The notes: a model not told the origin generated them from the sequence alone. 64,000 bases of DNA from Methylomarinum vadi (GCF_000733935.1 NZ_JPON01000001.1:3093501-3157500), one strand, 5' to 3'. Shown: positions 8,127-17,668, counted from the first letter of the stretch. Made by a program: numbers and translations.

Positions 8127-8156
8127 GGACCAGGGAAATCGTATTTTCCTTGGTCC
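8127..8156. promoter_or_regulatory. inverted repeat in the luxR/cytochrome intergenic region
   Basis: GGACCAGGGAAA and TTTCCTTGGTCC are 12-base arms with one mismatch around a 6-base centre. No uridine run follows, so an operator or a leader hairpin is more likely than a terminator. Confidence 0.4.
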
Positions 8157-8251
8157 GACGCTGGAAACCCTGAACGGATTTAGGCAGCGCTCTCCTAAAT
8201 AATAGCCACAATTCATTAGACATCAACAACAAGTCATCAGTTGCAAGTTGG

Positions 8252-8286
8252 GGTTGAGCTTATCGAGGTAAGATAACCTCCAACCA
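8252..8286. repeat. stem-loop in the luxR/cytochrome intergenic region
   Basis: GGTTGAGCTTATC pairs with GATAACCTCCAACC (one mismatch and one bulge) around a 7-base loop. Function is unknown. Confidence 0.35.
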
Positions 8287-8319
8287 CAATAACTAAGTTG
8301 AATAATCCTCATGCCGTAT

Positions 8320-8410
8320 TTTTGCAACCTTGTCCGTAAATCGGGGAAGGTGTTTCGGAGAACGCTGTTTTTAATAATGACCCATTTGGGTCAGGACAAG
8401 GTTCGCAAAA
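8320..8410. repeat. long inverted repeat with a nested 16-bp palindrome
   Basis: TTTTGCAACCTTGTCC at 8320-8335 is complementary to GGACAAGGTTCGCAAAA at 8394-8410 with a single one-base bulge. Directly against the right arm, at 8378-8393, TGACCCA and TGGGTCA form a second palindrome around TT. The two together could fold as a branched RNA, or mark a small mobile remnant such as a MITE. Confidence 0.45.
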
Positions 8411-8663
8411 TCCAGTAGCCTTAGGTTGAGTTTAGCGCTTTTGGCTCGAAGATAAAACATTGTTTTTATAAGGGGTATGTGATTTTTAGGCGTTCTATGC
8501 CGTTTTCACCGATAACTCTTCATCTCCGGCAAAAAATTGCGCTTATCCGGTAATAACCATTCGGCTCGGCTTGCGAAAAACTTCTTTGGCATCAACGTTA
8601 ATGAGTTTTGGCGTTAAGTTTATGAGCTCGACCATGCGATGCGCGAAATATGGGAGAGACAAC

Positions 8664-11222
8664 ATGATTCAGCCAATAAAAGGTCTACCCGTGATCGTTA
8701 CGGGAACATTGCTGTTACTGCTGGCGGGATTCAGCAGTAATAGCATGGCTTTGTTCGAACAAAACAAACCTTGTGATCAGCGCGGAGTCGGTAAGGTGTT
8801 GGATGAAGCGAAATGCGTCGGCAGAACGGTGCAGAGCTTTCCTGCCGCCGATGAGGATTATTATCGCGAGATGGATTACGGCATTACCAAAGATCCGCAA
8901 GCGGTGGCCAAGGCGCTAGAGCCTTATGTGCCGGGGATCTCCCCCGAAGATGCGGTCAAGGCGGCGGTGATCGGGCGTAACAACTGGATCGCCTGGAGCG
9001 CCGGCAACGATCGCTTGTGGAACAAACTTGGCTATGAAAGCCGTGGCAATCTGGATTTTCTGAAGACGTTGTCCAGCCACCCCAGTTTGAAATTCAATCG
9101 GCATAACCGGTGGCGTTACTTGGGGCTGGTGAATGAGCCTTGCTTCAAGCAAGCCTCCGGTCCGAACAAGGACAGGTACGGTTTATGGTTGGATGTGCGT
9201 AAGAAGAATTGTCCCAAGGACCCTTTCGAAAACGAGGAAAAATATCCCGGCGTCAAGATTGGCGCCCGAGGCAAGAATATTCCCGTAGGCTCCTTCTATG
9301 GATACGCCTCCGGCATCGTCGGTTTGAGGTTGTTTCCCAATCCCGACTTCGATGAAGAGGCGGAAAAACGCTGGGACCCCGAGCGCTTCTATACCGATCC
9401 CAGTTATTACAATGACAAGAATCTGGTCAGGCCCTACCGGGTCGGAATGTCCTGCGGCTTCTGCCATGTCGGGCCCAACCCGGCCAATCCGCCCAAAGAC
9501 CCGGAAAATCCGGAATGGGCCAACCTGAATTCCAATCCTGGGGCGCAATATTTCTGGATAGACCGCATTTTCACCTGGACCGCCGACCCGTCCGATTATC
9601 CTTATCAGCTGTTCCATACCTCGCGTCCCGGGGCGCTCGATACGTCGCTGGTTTCCTCAGACTATATCAATAACCCCCGGACTATGAATGCGGTTTACAA
9701 TCTCGGTGCCCGCCTGGCGATCGCGAAAAGATTCGGCGAGGAAAAGCTTTCCGGCGGCAGCCTCGATAACAAACAGCTGAATGAGTATGTCGGCGCAGAC
9801 AGTCCATTGAGCGACTATTATAAAGCGCCTGATACCGTCTGGACGCCACGCGTGCTCAAGGATGGGGCCGACTCGGTGGGCGCCCTGGGAGCCTTGAACC
9901 GGGTATTCATCAACATCGGCCTGTTCAGCGAAGAATGGCTGGAGCATTTCAATCCGTTGATCGGCGGTAAGAAAATTACGCCGATTCCGATCAAGACCGC
10001 GCGCAAAAACTCCATCTATTGGCAGGTCAACGAATCGCAGACGCCCAACCTGGCCTTGTTTTTTCTGGCCAGCGCCAAACCCGATTATCTGAAAAACGCG
10101 CCGGGCGGCGGAAAATATCTGAGCGAGGATGCGGAGACGTTGGCCAAGGGCAAGGATGTGTTTGCCGAGCGTTGCGCCCGCTGCCACTCCAGTAAACTGC
10201 CGGAAAAGGCCTTTTCCTTCTTCCCGGACGGTTGTGTCGGCAAGAATTATCTCAGTTGCTGGAATGGTTATTGGAGTTGGAGCAAAACGGAGGATTTCAA
10301 GAAGGCGATGAAACGGATCGTCAAGCAGGACGATTTTCTCGAGGATAATTTCCTCTCCACCGAATTGAGGATTCCGGTGACCTTGCTGGAAACCCAGGCG
10401 TGCAGTCCGCTGGCGACCAACGCGATCAGGGACAATATCTGGGATAACTTCTCTTCCGAGTCGTATAAAAACCTGCCGTCGGTCGGCAAATACACGGTGC
10501 ATCATCCGCTGACCGGCGAGCCCCGGGAATTCGACATGCCGGCGGGCGGCCTCGGTTATACCCGGCCAGCTTCGTTGGTCAGCTTGTGGTCCACCGCGCC
10601 GTTCCTGCTCAATAACTCGGTGGGCGATTTCAATCCCAGTCCATCGGTGGATGCGCGTATGCAATCCTTCAAGGATTCGATCACGAAAATGCTGTGGCCG
10701 GAGAAACGTAAGGGCAACGTCCAGTATCAAACCGCTTCCGGCAAAATGCTGCCCGGCTGGGTCGATCGCACCACTGCGACCAGCTATTTGCGAGTTCCGT
10801 CAGGTTATGTTCCCGAATTGCTGGAAAAGGTGGTCGATAAAATCAGTGGCGGCAGCCTGGTCGGCGAACGGGGTATAGAGCTGGGGCCGATTCCCAAAGG
10901 CACGCCGGTTAATTTGCTTAGCGGCATCGACCTGGACCGGCGCGACGGTATCATCGACCGAATCAAGCACAAGGCGCAATTGTTGACGTTGTTGCTGAAA
11001 ATCAAAAAAGACCTGAAATCCTTGCCCAAAGACGCCACCGACGAACAGGCGGCCGAAGCGTTTGCCGACCTAGTCGATCCGTTGGTCAAGGCCAGCAAAT
11101 GCCCCGATTACATCGTCAATCGCGGACATTATTTCGGCACCGATTATTTGAAGGACCAGGATGAGCCGGGACTCAGTGACGAAGAAAAAATGGCGTTGAT
11201 CGCTTTCCTGAAAACCATGTAA
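8664..11222 (+). CDS. large exported di-haem cytochrome c of unknown function
   Basis: 852 residues from the ATG at 8664, chosen because GGGAGAG precedes it and because it gives a clean signal peptide (hydrophobic stretch VIVTGTLLLLLAGF, cut near SMA-LF); an in-frame start at 8571 would bury the signal. Two haem c attachment sites are visible: CGFCH at residues 264-268 and CARCH at 504-508, 240 residues apart. The protein is far larger than usual di-haem peroxidases; two widely spaced haems in one long chain recall the MauG/di-haem peroxidase and RoxA-like rubber oxygenase groups, but no decisive motif was seen. It starts a plus-strand set with a GMC oxidoreductase and a patatin-like lipase. 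Periplasmic electron transfer or oxygenase activity are both possible. Confidence 0.75.
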   Translation: MIQPIKGLPVIVTGTLLLLLAGFSSNSMALFEQNKPCDQRGVGKVLDEAKCVGRTVQSFPAADEDYYREMDYGITKDPQAVAKALEPYVPGISPEDAVKAAVIGRNNWIAWSAGNDRLWNKLGYESRGNLDFLKTLSSHPSLKFNRHNRWRYLGLVNEPCFKQASGPNKDRYGLWLDVRKKNCPKDPFENEEKYPGVKIGARGKNIPVGSFYGYASGIVGLRLFPNPDFDEEAEKRWDPERFYTDPSYYNDKNLVRPYRVGMSCGFCHVGPNPANPPKDPENPEWANLNSNPGAQYFWIDRIFTWTADPSDYPYQLFHTSRPGALDTSLVSSDYINNPRTMNAVYNLGARLAIAKRFGEEKLSGGSLDNKQLNEYVGADSPLSDYYKAPDTVWTPRVLKDGADSVGALGALNRVFINIGLFSEEWLEHFNPLIGGKKITPIPIKTARKNSIYWQVNESQTPNLALFFLASAKPDYLKNAPGGGKYLSEDAETLAKGKDVFAERCARCHSSKLPEKAFSFFPDGCVGKNYLSCWNGYWSWSKTEDFKKAMKRIVKQDDFLEDNFLSTELRIPVTLLETQACSPLATNAIRDNIWDNFSSESYKNLPSVGKYTVHHPLTGEPREFDMPAGGLGYTRPASLVSLWSTAPFLLNNSVGDFNPSPSVDARMQSFKDSITKMLWPEKRKGNVQYQTASGKMLPGWVDRTTATSYLRVPSGYVPELLEKVVDKISGGSLVGERGIELGPIPKGTPVNLLSGIDLDRRDGIIDRIKHKAQLLTLLLKIKKDLKSLPKDATDEQAAEAFADLVDPLVKASKCPDYIVNRGHYFGTDYLKDQDEPGLSDEEKMALIAFLKTM

Positions 11223-11273
11223 GGCGATAAACCAAATCTAATAATCGATCGAGCCGGCCTAAGGAGAATGAAG

Positions 11274-13154
11274 ATGAGCGGATATAAGCAAGCAGATTTC
11301 GAATATATTGTGGTCGGATCGGGTGCCGGCGGTGGCACCGTCGCAGCCAGGCTGGCGGAACAAGGACACAAGGTTTTGGTGTTGGAGGCCGGGGGCGATC
11401 CTCATTTCATGGAAGGGGGCGATCCGCCTTATCCGAACGAAAACCGTTTGCCCGGTGACTACGATGTGCCGGTGTTTCATACCTTCGCGTCGGAAAACGA
11501 GGCGATGAAATGGGATTTCTTTGTGCGCCACTATGGCGATGAAGCATTACAGGCGAAAGACCCCAAATATACCAAGGAGGAAGGCGGCGTGCTTTATCCC
11601 CGTTCCGGTTGTTTGGGCGGTTGTACCGCGCATAACGCGATGATCACCGTGTATCCCCATAACGACGACTGGAATGAATTGGCCAGGATCACCGGCGACG
11701 CATCTTGGAAAGCCGATAACATGCGCAAGTATTTCGAACGCATGGAAAACTGCAAGCATCGTCCGCTGGATCGTCTTAAATCCTTGTTGGGATTCAATCC
11801 CAGCCGGCACGGCTGGCGGGGCTGGTTTCAAACCGAAAAAGCCATTCCCAAGGCGGCATTGCGCGACAAGCCCCTGCTGGAAGCCATCAAGGATTCGGTT
11901 AAACAGGAATTCGCCAAACTGCCCAAACCGTTGAAACGCATCGAATGGCAGTTGGAGGGGCTGGCCGATCCCAACGACTGGCGCCTGGTGCAGGAAAACG
12001 CGGTGGGCTTGCGTTATCCGCCGCTGGCGACCAAGAATCATGCCCGGCATGGTACGCGCGAGCGACTGTTGGTCACCTATCAGAAACATCCCGAGCAGAT
12101 CAAGATCGAATTGAACGCGCTGGTGACGCGAATAATCCTCGATGATGACAATCGCGCAGTCGGTGTTGAATACCAGAAAGGAGAAAAGTTATATCGAGCG
12201 CATGCTATTCCGAGCAATGAGCCTGGCGAACCCAAAACAGCTTATGCTTCCCGCGAAGTGATTTTGGCCGGCGGAGCCTACAACACGCCGCAATTGCTGA
12301 TGCTGTCGGGTATCGGCCCGCAAGAGGAACTGCAAAAACATAATATCGAGGTGAGACTGGATTTGCCCGGCGTCGGCAGCAATCTGCAGGACCGTTACGA
12401 GGTCGGCGTCGTCAATCGGATGAATTTCAAGAGTTGGGAAGTGCTGGACGGCGCCAAATACGCCAAGGGCGATCCTCAATACGAGGAATGGGAAAGCAAA
12501 CGCAGCGGCGTTTATACCACCAATGGCGCGGTTCTGGCGGTGATCAAGCGATCGCTGCCGGAACGACCGCTGCCCGATTTGTTTTGTTTCGCCTTGCTAG
12601 GCAAGTTCAAGGGTTATTTCCCCAACTATTCGACACTGATCAAGGAGCATCTCAATTATCTGACCTGGGCGGTGCTGAAGGCCCACACCAATAATCGCGC
12701 GGGGGTCGTCCGCTTAAAATCCAGCGACCCCAGAGACCGCCCCTATATCAATTTCCGCTATTTCGAGGAAGGCAGCGACGACAACGGCGAAGACCTCGAG
12801 TCGGTGGTCGAGGGCATCAAGTTCGTGCGCAGCCTGACCGCGCCGTTGAAGGCCGATGGCTTGATCGCCGAGGAGGAATTGCCCGGCGAGCAATTGCAAA
12901 GCGATGACGAGCTGCGTGATTTTGTCAAATACCATGCCTGGGGCCACCATGCCTCCTGTAGCTGTCCGATCGGCGCCGACGACGATCCGATGGCGGTGTT
13001 AGACGGCGATTTCCGGGTACGGGGGATAAAAGGGTTGCGGGTCGTCGATGCCTCGGTATTTCCCCGTATTCCCGGCTTCTTCATCGTATCCTCGATCTAC
13101 ATGATCGCCGAAAAAGCCGCCGATGTGATCAGCCGGGATGCTCACGGTTATTGA
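11274..13154 (+). CDS. GMC-family flavin oxidoreductase
   Basis: 626 residues. The FAD-binding motif GSGAGGG starts at residue 15, followed by VLVLEAGGDP; the second GMC signature region reads YPRSGCLGGCTAHNAM, and the C-terminal domain ends in LRVVDASVFPRIPG then YMIAEKAADVI. A His pair at about 558-559 (WGHHASCSCPIG) sits where the catalytic His is expected, but the usual downstream His/Asn is replaced within PGFFIVSS. No signal peptide or Tat motif is present, so it is predicted cytoplasmic, unlike the adjacent cytochrome. AAGGAG has proper spacing only to the ATG at 11274, not to the one at 11268. The substrate, probably an alcohol or lipid-like compound, is unknown. Confidence 0.85.
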   Translation: MSGYKQADFEYIVVGSGAGGGTVAARLAEQGHKVLVLEAGGDPHFMEGGDPPYPNENRLPGDYDVPVFHTFASENEAMKWDFFVRHYGDEALQAKDPKYTKEEGGVLYPRSGCLGGCTAHNAMITVYPHNDDWNELARITGDASWKADNMRKYFERMENCKHRPLDRLKSLLGFNPSRHGWRGWFQTEKAIPKAALRDKPLLEAIKDSVKQEFAKLPKPLKRIEWQLEGLADPNDWRLVQENAVGLRYPPLATKNHARHGTRERLLVTYQKHPEQIKIELNALVTRIILDDDNRAVGVEYQKGEKLYRAHAIPSNEPGEPKTAYASREVILAGGAYNTPQLLMLSGIGPQEELQKHNIEVRLDLPGVGSNLQDRYEVGVVNRMNFKSWEVLDGAKYAKGDPQYEEWESKRSGVYTTNGAVLAVIKRSLPERPLPDLFCFALLGKFKGYFPNYSTLIKEHLNYLTWAVLKAHTNNRAGVVRLKSSDPRDRPYINFRYFEEGSDDNGEDLESVVEGIKFVRSLTAPLKADGLIAEEELPGEQLQSDDELRDFVKYHAWGHHASCSCPIGADDDPMAVLDGDFRVRGIKGLRVVDASVFPRIPGFFIVSSIYMIAEKAADVISRDAHGY

Positions 13155-13192
13155 TCTCGAGCCCGCCGGACACGAAACTAATGGAGAACCGC

Positions 13193-15484
13193 ATGGATCA
13201 TTTGAGTCGTGACGAGAGGATAGACCCGGTTGCTCCGGGCAAGGCCGATGAGCCGAACAGGCGCCGTCTGTCCATCGAGCAAGCCAGTATAAAATTACTG
13301 GCCGCGGAAGCCAAATACATTAACGCCTGGCGGCACAAGAACGGACGCTCAGGCGAAGGAGATAAGCCGGAACATATCAATGGTCTGGCCTTGTCCGGCG
13401 GCGGTATTCGTTCGGCCACATTCGCCCTGGGGGTAATGCAGGCCTTAGCGCATCATAACCTGCTGAAGAAATTCGACTATCTATCCAGCGTTTCCGGCGG
13501 CGGTTATACCGGTTCGGCATTGAGTTGGTTTCTCAGCGCCAAAGCCAATGCGGAACGTTCCGACGGCGGCGAACCTTTCAACGCAGACAAAAGCAATTTT
13601 CCGTTCGGCAGCGATTCGCCCGATCCTCATGAAGCATTTGCCGATAACCCCAAGCAACGTGCCATTTTGAATTATTTGCGCGACCACGGGCATTACCTTA
13701 ATCCTGGGGCCGGAATCAATATTTTTGCCCTGCTTGGCGTGGTATTGCGCGGCACTTTGCTCAATTTGATAGTCTGGCTGCCGCTGGCGACCCTGCTGTT
13801 GGTTGCGGGGTTTTGGTTGCCGCAGCGGATCGCCTTGTTCAGGACCTTTGCCGATGATCCGTTGCTCGGAAAATTGCTCGGCGCCATTCCTAATGGCGCT
13901 TATCAATGGGACGAGGCGTTGTTGGGCTATGAATTTCTGTTGCGCCTGGTTATTTTGATTATCGGTTCCTTATTATTAGGTATCGTCATCTATTCGATAA
14001 TCACTTGGTTGCGCCGCAGCCAAATGTGCGGCAAAGTCGGAGGTTTTTGCTGGTACGGGGTACGGCGGATGGCGGAACAGGCGACCTCGGTAGCGTTGCC
14101 GTTCACCCTAGTGATCCTGATTATTGGTTTGCTGCCGGCGGTCACATCCTATGTCGTGGCGATTGGCCCTTTGGCGCTGATCATAGGGATCGCCATGCAT
14201 TTGCGTGATTTTTTTAGCCAGTTGTCCGCTGGCGAAAAGAAGCCTCTGGGGATTATCGTTCCAATCGCGGCAGCATTGGTGTTGTACGGTTTTTTCGCCC
14301 TGGCCTTTCAATTGGGATTTAGTCTGTGGCAAAGCACGCCATCCGTTTTTTCCGTCTGGATCGTCATTTTGCTGGCTGTCTCGGTGGTGACCGGTATATT
14401 CGCCAACTTGAATTATATTTCCGTCAACCGTTATTACCGCGATCGGTTGATGGAGAATTTCATGCCGGATATCGATAACGCGCTGGCCAATAAAACCGAC
14501 ATGGCGAAGGGAGCCGACGAGGCGTATTTGTGCTGTTTTAACGATCCGGGCAATCCTAACTCGCCTTATCATCTGATTAATGCCAATGTCGTATTGGCCG
14601 ACTCCAAAAATCCGACCTACAAGGTGCGCGGCGGAGACAATTTCTTACTGTCGCCGTTTTATTGCGGCAGTAACGCCACCGGTTGGTGTCCCACCCATCA
14701 CTATATGGAAGGTCGGATGACGTTGGCGACGGCCTTCGCGATTTCCGGCGCGGCGATCAACCCCAATGCCGCCGTTGGCGGGGAAGGCGTGACCCGCAAC
14801 AAGATCCTGTCGCTAGTCATGACGTTGTTGAATCTGCGCCTGGGTTATTGGGCGCACAATCCCTGTAAGCCGCCTTTCAACCATATCGCCAACCATTTCA
14901 ATCCCAGCGCCTTGTACGCATTGGGCAGCGCCTTCAACATCAAGGGCTTTACCGAAAACGAAGCATTTATCGAATTAAGCGACGGCGGCCATTTCGAGAA
15001 TATGGCCGTGTATGAGCTGGTTCGGCGGAAGGCCAGCCTGATTTTGGTCAGCGATGGTGGCCAGGATGTTGAATTCAGTTTTTCCGATTTTCAAACCACG
15101 ATCAGGCGTATCGAGACGGATTTCGGCGCCCGGGTTGATTTTCATGACGATGATTACGGGCCCGACAACGTTCTTCCTGTGCCTCCTCCTGGCGCCGAGT
15201 ATCCGTCCGGCGCCAAATTTTCGGAGCGAGGCTTTATGACCGGAACTATCCACTACGCGGATGGCAGCGAAGGGAGGCTGGTTTATTTGAAATCGACCAT
15301 GATCAGGCAAGCCAGTTTCAAGGTTAAAGGCTATAAGGCGCAGGAGCCGGATTTTCCGGACCAAAGCACCGCCGACCAGTTTTTCGACGATGTGCAGTTC
15401 GAGGCATACCGAGAACTGGGCTTTACAATTGCCGACAGCATGCTCAATGATCCGAAATTGAATTTTGCGGCGTTGTTGCATTAG
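13193..15484 (+). CDS. patatin-like phospholipase with internal membrane segments
   Basis: 763 residues. The patatin oxyanion motif SGGGIRS is at residue 68, the nucleophile elbow SVSGGGYTG has its Ser at 101, and the catalytic Asp is in SDGGHFEN at 597. Between the two halves of the active site lie about six hydrophobic segments (residues roughly 180-420), so the catalytic domain is split around a membrane-embedded region. Such enzymes hydrolyse acyl esters of phospholipids or other lipids. The ATG at 13193 is preferred over a TTG at 13151 that overlaps the GMC stop, since GGAG precedes it by 6 bases. Position suggests cotranscription with the cytochrome and GMC genes, possibly supplying or processing a lipid substrate. 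Confidence 0.85.
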   Translation: MDHLSRDERIDPVAPGKADEPNRRRLSIEQASIKLLAAEAKYINAWRHKNGRSGEGDKPEHINGLALSGGGIRSATFALGVMQALAHHNLLKKFDYLSSVSGGGYTGSALSWFLSAKANAERSDGGEPFNADKSNFPFGSDSPDPHEAFADNPKQRAILNYLRDHGHYLNPGAGINIFALLGVVLRGTLLNLIVWLPLATLLLVAGFWLPQRIALFRTFADDPLLGKLLGAIPNGAYQWDEALLGYEFLLRLVILIIGSLLLGIVIYSIITWLRRSQMCGKVGGFCWYGVRRMAEQATSVALPFTLVILIIGLLPAVTSYVVAIGPLALIIGIAMHLRDFFSQLSAGEKKPLGIIVPIAAALVLYGFFALAFQLGFSLWQSTPSVFSVWIVILLAVSVVTGIFANLNYISVNRYYRDRLMENFMPDIDNALANKTDMAKGADEAYLCCFNDPGNPNSPYHLINANVVLADSKNPTYKVRGGDNFLLSPFYCGSNATGWCPTHHYMEGRMTLATAFAISGAAINPNAAVGGEGVTRNKILSLVMTLLNLRLGYWAHNPCKPPFNHIANHFNPSALYALGSAFNIKGFTENEAFIELSDGGHFENMAVYELVRRKASLILVSDGGQDVEFSFSDFQTTIRRIETDFGARVDFHDDDYGPDNVLPVPPPGAEYPSGAKFSERGFMTGTIHYADGSEGRLVYLKSTMIRQASFKVKGYKAQEPDFPDQSTADQFFDDVQFEAYRELGFTIADSMLNDPKLNFAALLH

Positions 15485-15576
15485 TCATCGCTGCTGCACG
15501 ATGCGTTTGACGGGCATACTCTGCAGGCTATTCGGGGCCGATTTAACGTCAAATAGCGACGACTGCAGGTTGCGTA

Positions 15577-15607
15577 AAAAGCGAAAGCGGTCCTTCGTAT
15601 CGCTTTT
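15577..15607. terminator. bidirectional intrinsic terminator between patatin-like gene and tkt
   Basis: AAAAGCGA and TCGCTTTT form a stem whose arms supply A and U runs in both directions, in the 156-base gap between convergent genes. The loop is 15 bases, longer than ideal. Confidence 0.5.
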
Positions 15608-15640
15608 CGGTTTTACTTTCCAGTTTCGAGAATATCCCCG

Positions 15641-17635
15641 CTAAACGATCGATTTCACCGCTTTAACGATATTTTCGGCGGTGATGCCGAATACTTCGAA
15701 TAATTGCTGGGCGGGGGCGGATTCACCGAAGCGGTCGATGCCGACGACTTTCCCTTGCAGGCCGACATAATGCCCCCAGAATTTGCTGATGCCGGCTTCG
15801 ACCGCCACTCGCGCGGTGACATTGGAAGGCAGAATGCGTTCCTGGTAGGCCGCATCTTGCTCATCGAAGACCGTGGTGCTGGGCATCGAGACGACGCGAA
15901 CCGGAATGCGGCGGCGTCCCAACATGGCGGCGGCTTCCATTGCGACTGCGACTTCCGAACCGGTGGCGATGATGATGGCCTTCGCCGGCTTAGTGGGCTC
16001 TTTCAGGATATAGGCGCCGCGTTTGATGTCGGCGAGCTGTTGCTTGCTCCTTTTCTGATGCGGCAAGGGTTGTCTTGAAAAAATCAACGCCGTTGGGCCG
16101 TCATGCCGTGCTATCGCGGCTTGCCAGGCCGCTGTAGATTCCACCGCATCGCAGGGACGCCAAACCATCATATTCGGAACCATGCGCAAGGTAGCGGTTT
16201 GTTCGATCGGTTGATGAGTCGGGCCGTCTTCGCCCAGACCGATGGAATCGTGGGTGAAGACATGGATGACTCGGAGTTTCATCAGCGCCGACATGCGGAT
16301 GGCATTGCGGGCATATTCGGAAAACATCAGAAAGGTGGCGCCGTAAGGAATGAAACCGCCATAGGCCGCAATACCGTTCATGATTGCGGCCATGCCGAAT
16401 TCGCGCACGCCGTAGTAGATGTAATTGCCGGAATGATCGTCCAAATTTACATCTTTACAACCTTCCCACAGGGTCAGGTTGGAGCCGGCCAAGTCGGCAG
16501 AACCGCCAATTAGCTCGGGCAGTAGGGGGCCGAAGGCATTCAGGCAGTTTTGCGACGCCTTGCGGCTGGCGATGTTTTCGCCCTTGTCGTTGACAGTATG
16601 CAGATACTGCTCGGATTGTTCTGGCCATGCATCGGGCAGTCTGCCTTGTAACCTGCGTTCGAATTCATCGGCCAGTTCCGGATAGGCATTGCGGTAGGTC
16701 ATATAGCGTTGCTGCCATTCTTGTTCTGCCTGGGTGCCTTTTTCACGAGCATCCCAGGCTTGGCGGATATCCTCCGGAATTTCGAATGCCGGGTGCGGCC
16801 AGTCCAATACTTTTTTCGCCAGGGCGATTTCCTCATCCCCCAGCGGCGCGCCGTGACAGGCTTCGAGTCCTTGTTTATTCGGGGAGCCGTAGCCGATAGT
16901 GGTGCGGCAAATAATGAGGGAAGGTTTGTCTTCGACCGATTTTGCCTCGGCTATGGCGGCGCGGATGGCCTCCGGGTTGTGGCCGTCGACTCTGGCGATG
17001 ACATGCCAGTTGTAAGCGTCGAAACGCTTTACGGTATTGTCGGTGAACCAGCCCCTGATTTCGCCGTCGATGGAGATGCCGTTGGCATCGTAAAAGGCGA
17101 TCAGTTTGCCTAATCCCATGGTGCCGGCCAGGGAACACGCTTCGTGCGAGACGCCTTCCATCAAGCAACCGTCGCCTAGGAAAGCGTAAGTGTAATGACT
17201 GATGATGGTATGGTCGGGGCGATTGAATTGGGCGCCCAGCGTTCTTTCCGCCAAGGCCATGCCGACGGCATTACTGATGCCTTGGCCTAATGGCCCCGTG
17301 GTGGTTTCGACGCCTGGCGTGTAGCCATATTCGGGGTGGCCCGGCGTTTTTGAGTGAAGTTGCCTGAAGTTTTTCAGGTCGTCGATGCTGACATCATAGC
17401 CGCTCAAATGCAGCAGGGAGTAGAGCAGCATCGACCCGTGGCCATTGGAGAGCACGAAACGGTCGCGATTGGGCCAGGCTGGATTGCTCGGATTATGCCT
17501 GAAAAAATCGTTCCATAAAACTTCCGCGATATCGGCCATGCCCATAGGCGCTCCCGGATGGCCTGAATTGGCTTTTTGTACGGCATCCATGGTCAAAGCG
17601 CGAATCGCATTGGCAAGATCACGACGTGTAGGCAT
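15641..17635 (-). CDS. tkt: transketolase
   Basis: 664 residues. It carries the thiamine diphosphate region [16 protein letters not shown], the GDGCLMEG motif with its Mg-binding Asp and following Asn ([10 protein letters not shown]), and the pyrimidine-domain stretch [19 protein letters not shown]. The enzyme moves two-carbon units between sugar phosphates in the pentose phosphate pathway; in ribulose-monophosphate methylotrophs it also regenerates the formaldehyde acceptor. The start at 17635 with GGGAG upstream gives the usual family length and removes a 16-residue upstream extension. A GGTTATAATAACC palindrome 34 bases upstream contains a good -10 sequence for this strand. It lies downstream of gap and pyk but is separated from them by a strong terminator. 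Confidence 0.97.
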   Translation of the reverse strand: MPTRRDLANAIRALTMDAVQKANSGHPGAPMGMADIAEVLWNDFFRHNPSNPAWPNRDRFVLSNGHGSMLLYSLLHLSGYDVSIDDLKNFRQLHSKTPGHPEYGYTPGVETTTGPLGQGISNAVGMALAERTLGAQFNRPDHTIISHYTYAFLGDGCLMEGVSHEACSLAGTMGLGKLIAFYDANGISIDGEIRGWFTDNTVKRFDAYNWHVIARVDGHNPEAIRAAIAEAKSVEDKPSLIICRTTIGYGSPNKQGLEACHGAPLGDEEIALAKKVLDWPHPAFEIPEDIRQAWDAREKGTQAEQEWQQRYMTYRNAYPELADEFERRLQGRLPDAWPEQSEQYLHTVNDKGENIASRKASQNCLNAFGPLLPELIGGSADLAGSNLTLWEGCKDVNLDDHSGNYIYYGVREFGMAAIMNGIAAYGGFIPYGATFLMFSEYARNAIRMSALMKLRVIHVFTHDSIGLGEDGPTHQPIEQTATLRMVPNMMVWRPCDAVESTAAWQAAIARHDGPTALIFSRQPLPHQKRSKQQLADIKRGAYILKEPTKPAKAIIIATGSEVAVAMEAAAMLGRRRIPVRVVSMPSTTVFDEQDAAYQERILPSNVTARVAVEAGISKFWGHYVGLQGKVVGIDRFGESAPAQQLFEVFGITAENIVKAVKSIV

Positions 17636-17668
17636 GATTATCTCCCTGGTGGTTTCAATCGATATGTC

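Larger units (their letters stand above)
8004..8663. promoter_or_regulatory. long divergent regulatory region between the luxR-type gene and the cytochrome gene
   Basis: These 660 bases hold no credible protein gene but several inverted repeats listed separately: a 12-bp palindrome at 8054-8065, an imperfect repeat at 8127-8156, a stem-loop at 8252-8286 and a long repeat at 8320-8410 with a nested 16-bp palindrome. No confident sigma-70 pair was found. A region this long between divergent genes suggests multiple regulator sites, an untranslated leader, or an unannotated small RNA. Confidence 0.55.

Noticed and set aside
8571-8663. N-terminal extension of the cytochrome gene
   Set aside because: It would place 31 residues before the signal peptide and lacks a ribosome site, while the ATG at 8664 has both.
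9657-10730. 357-codon minus-strand open frame inside the cytochrome gene
   Set aside because: It is antisense to a strong, motif-bearing coding region and reads as the shadow of a GC-rich gene, with no recognisable domain.
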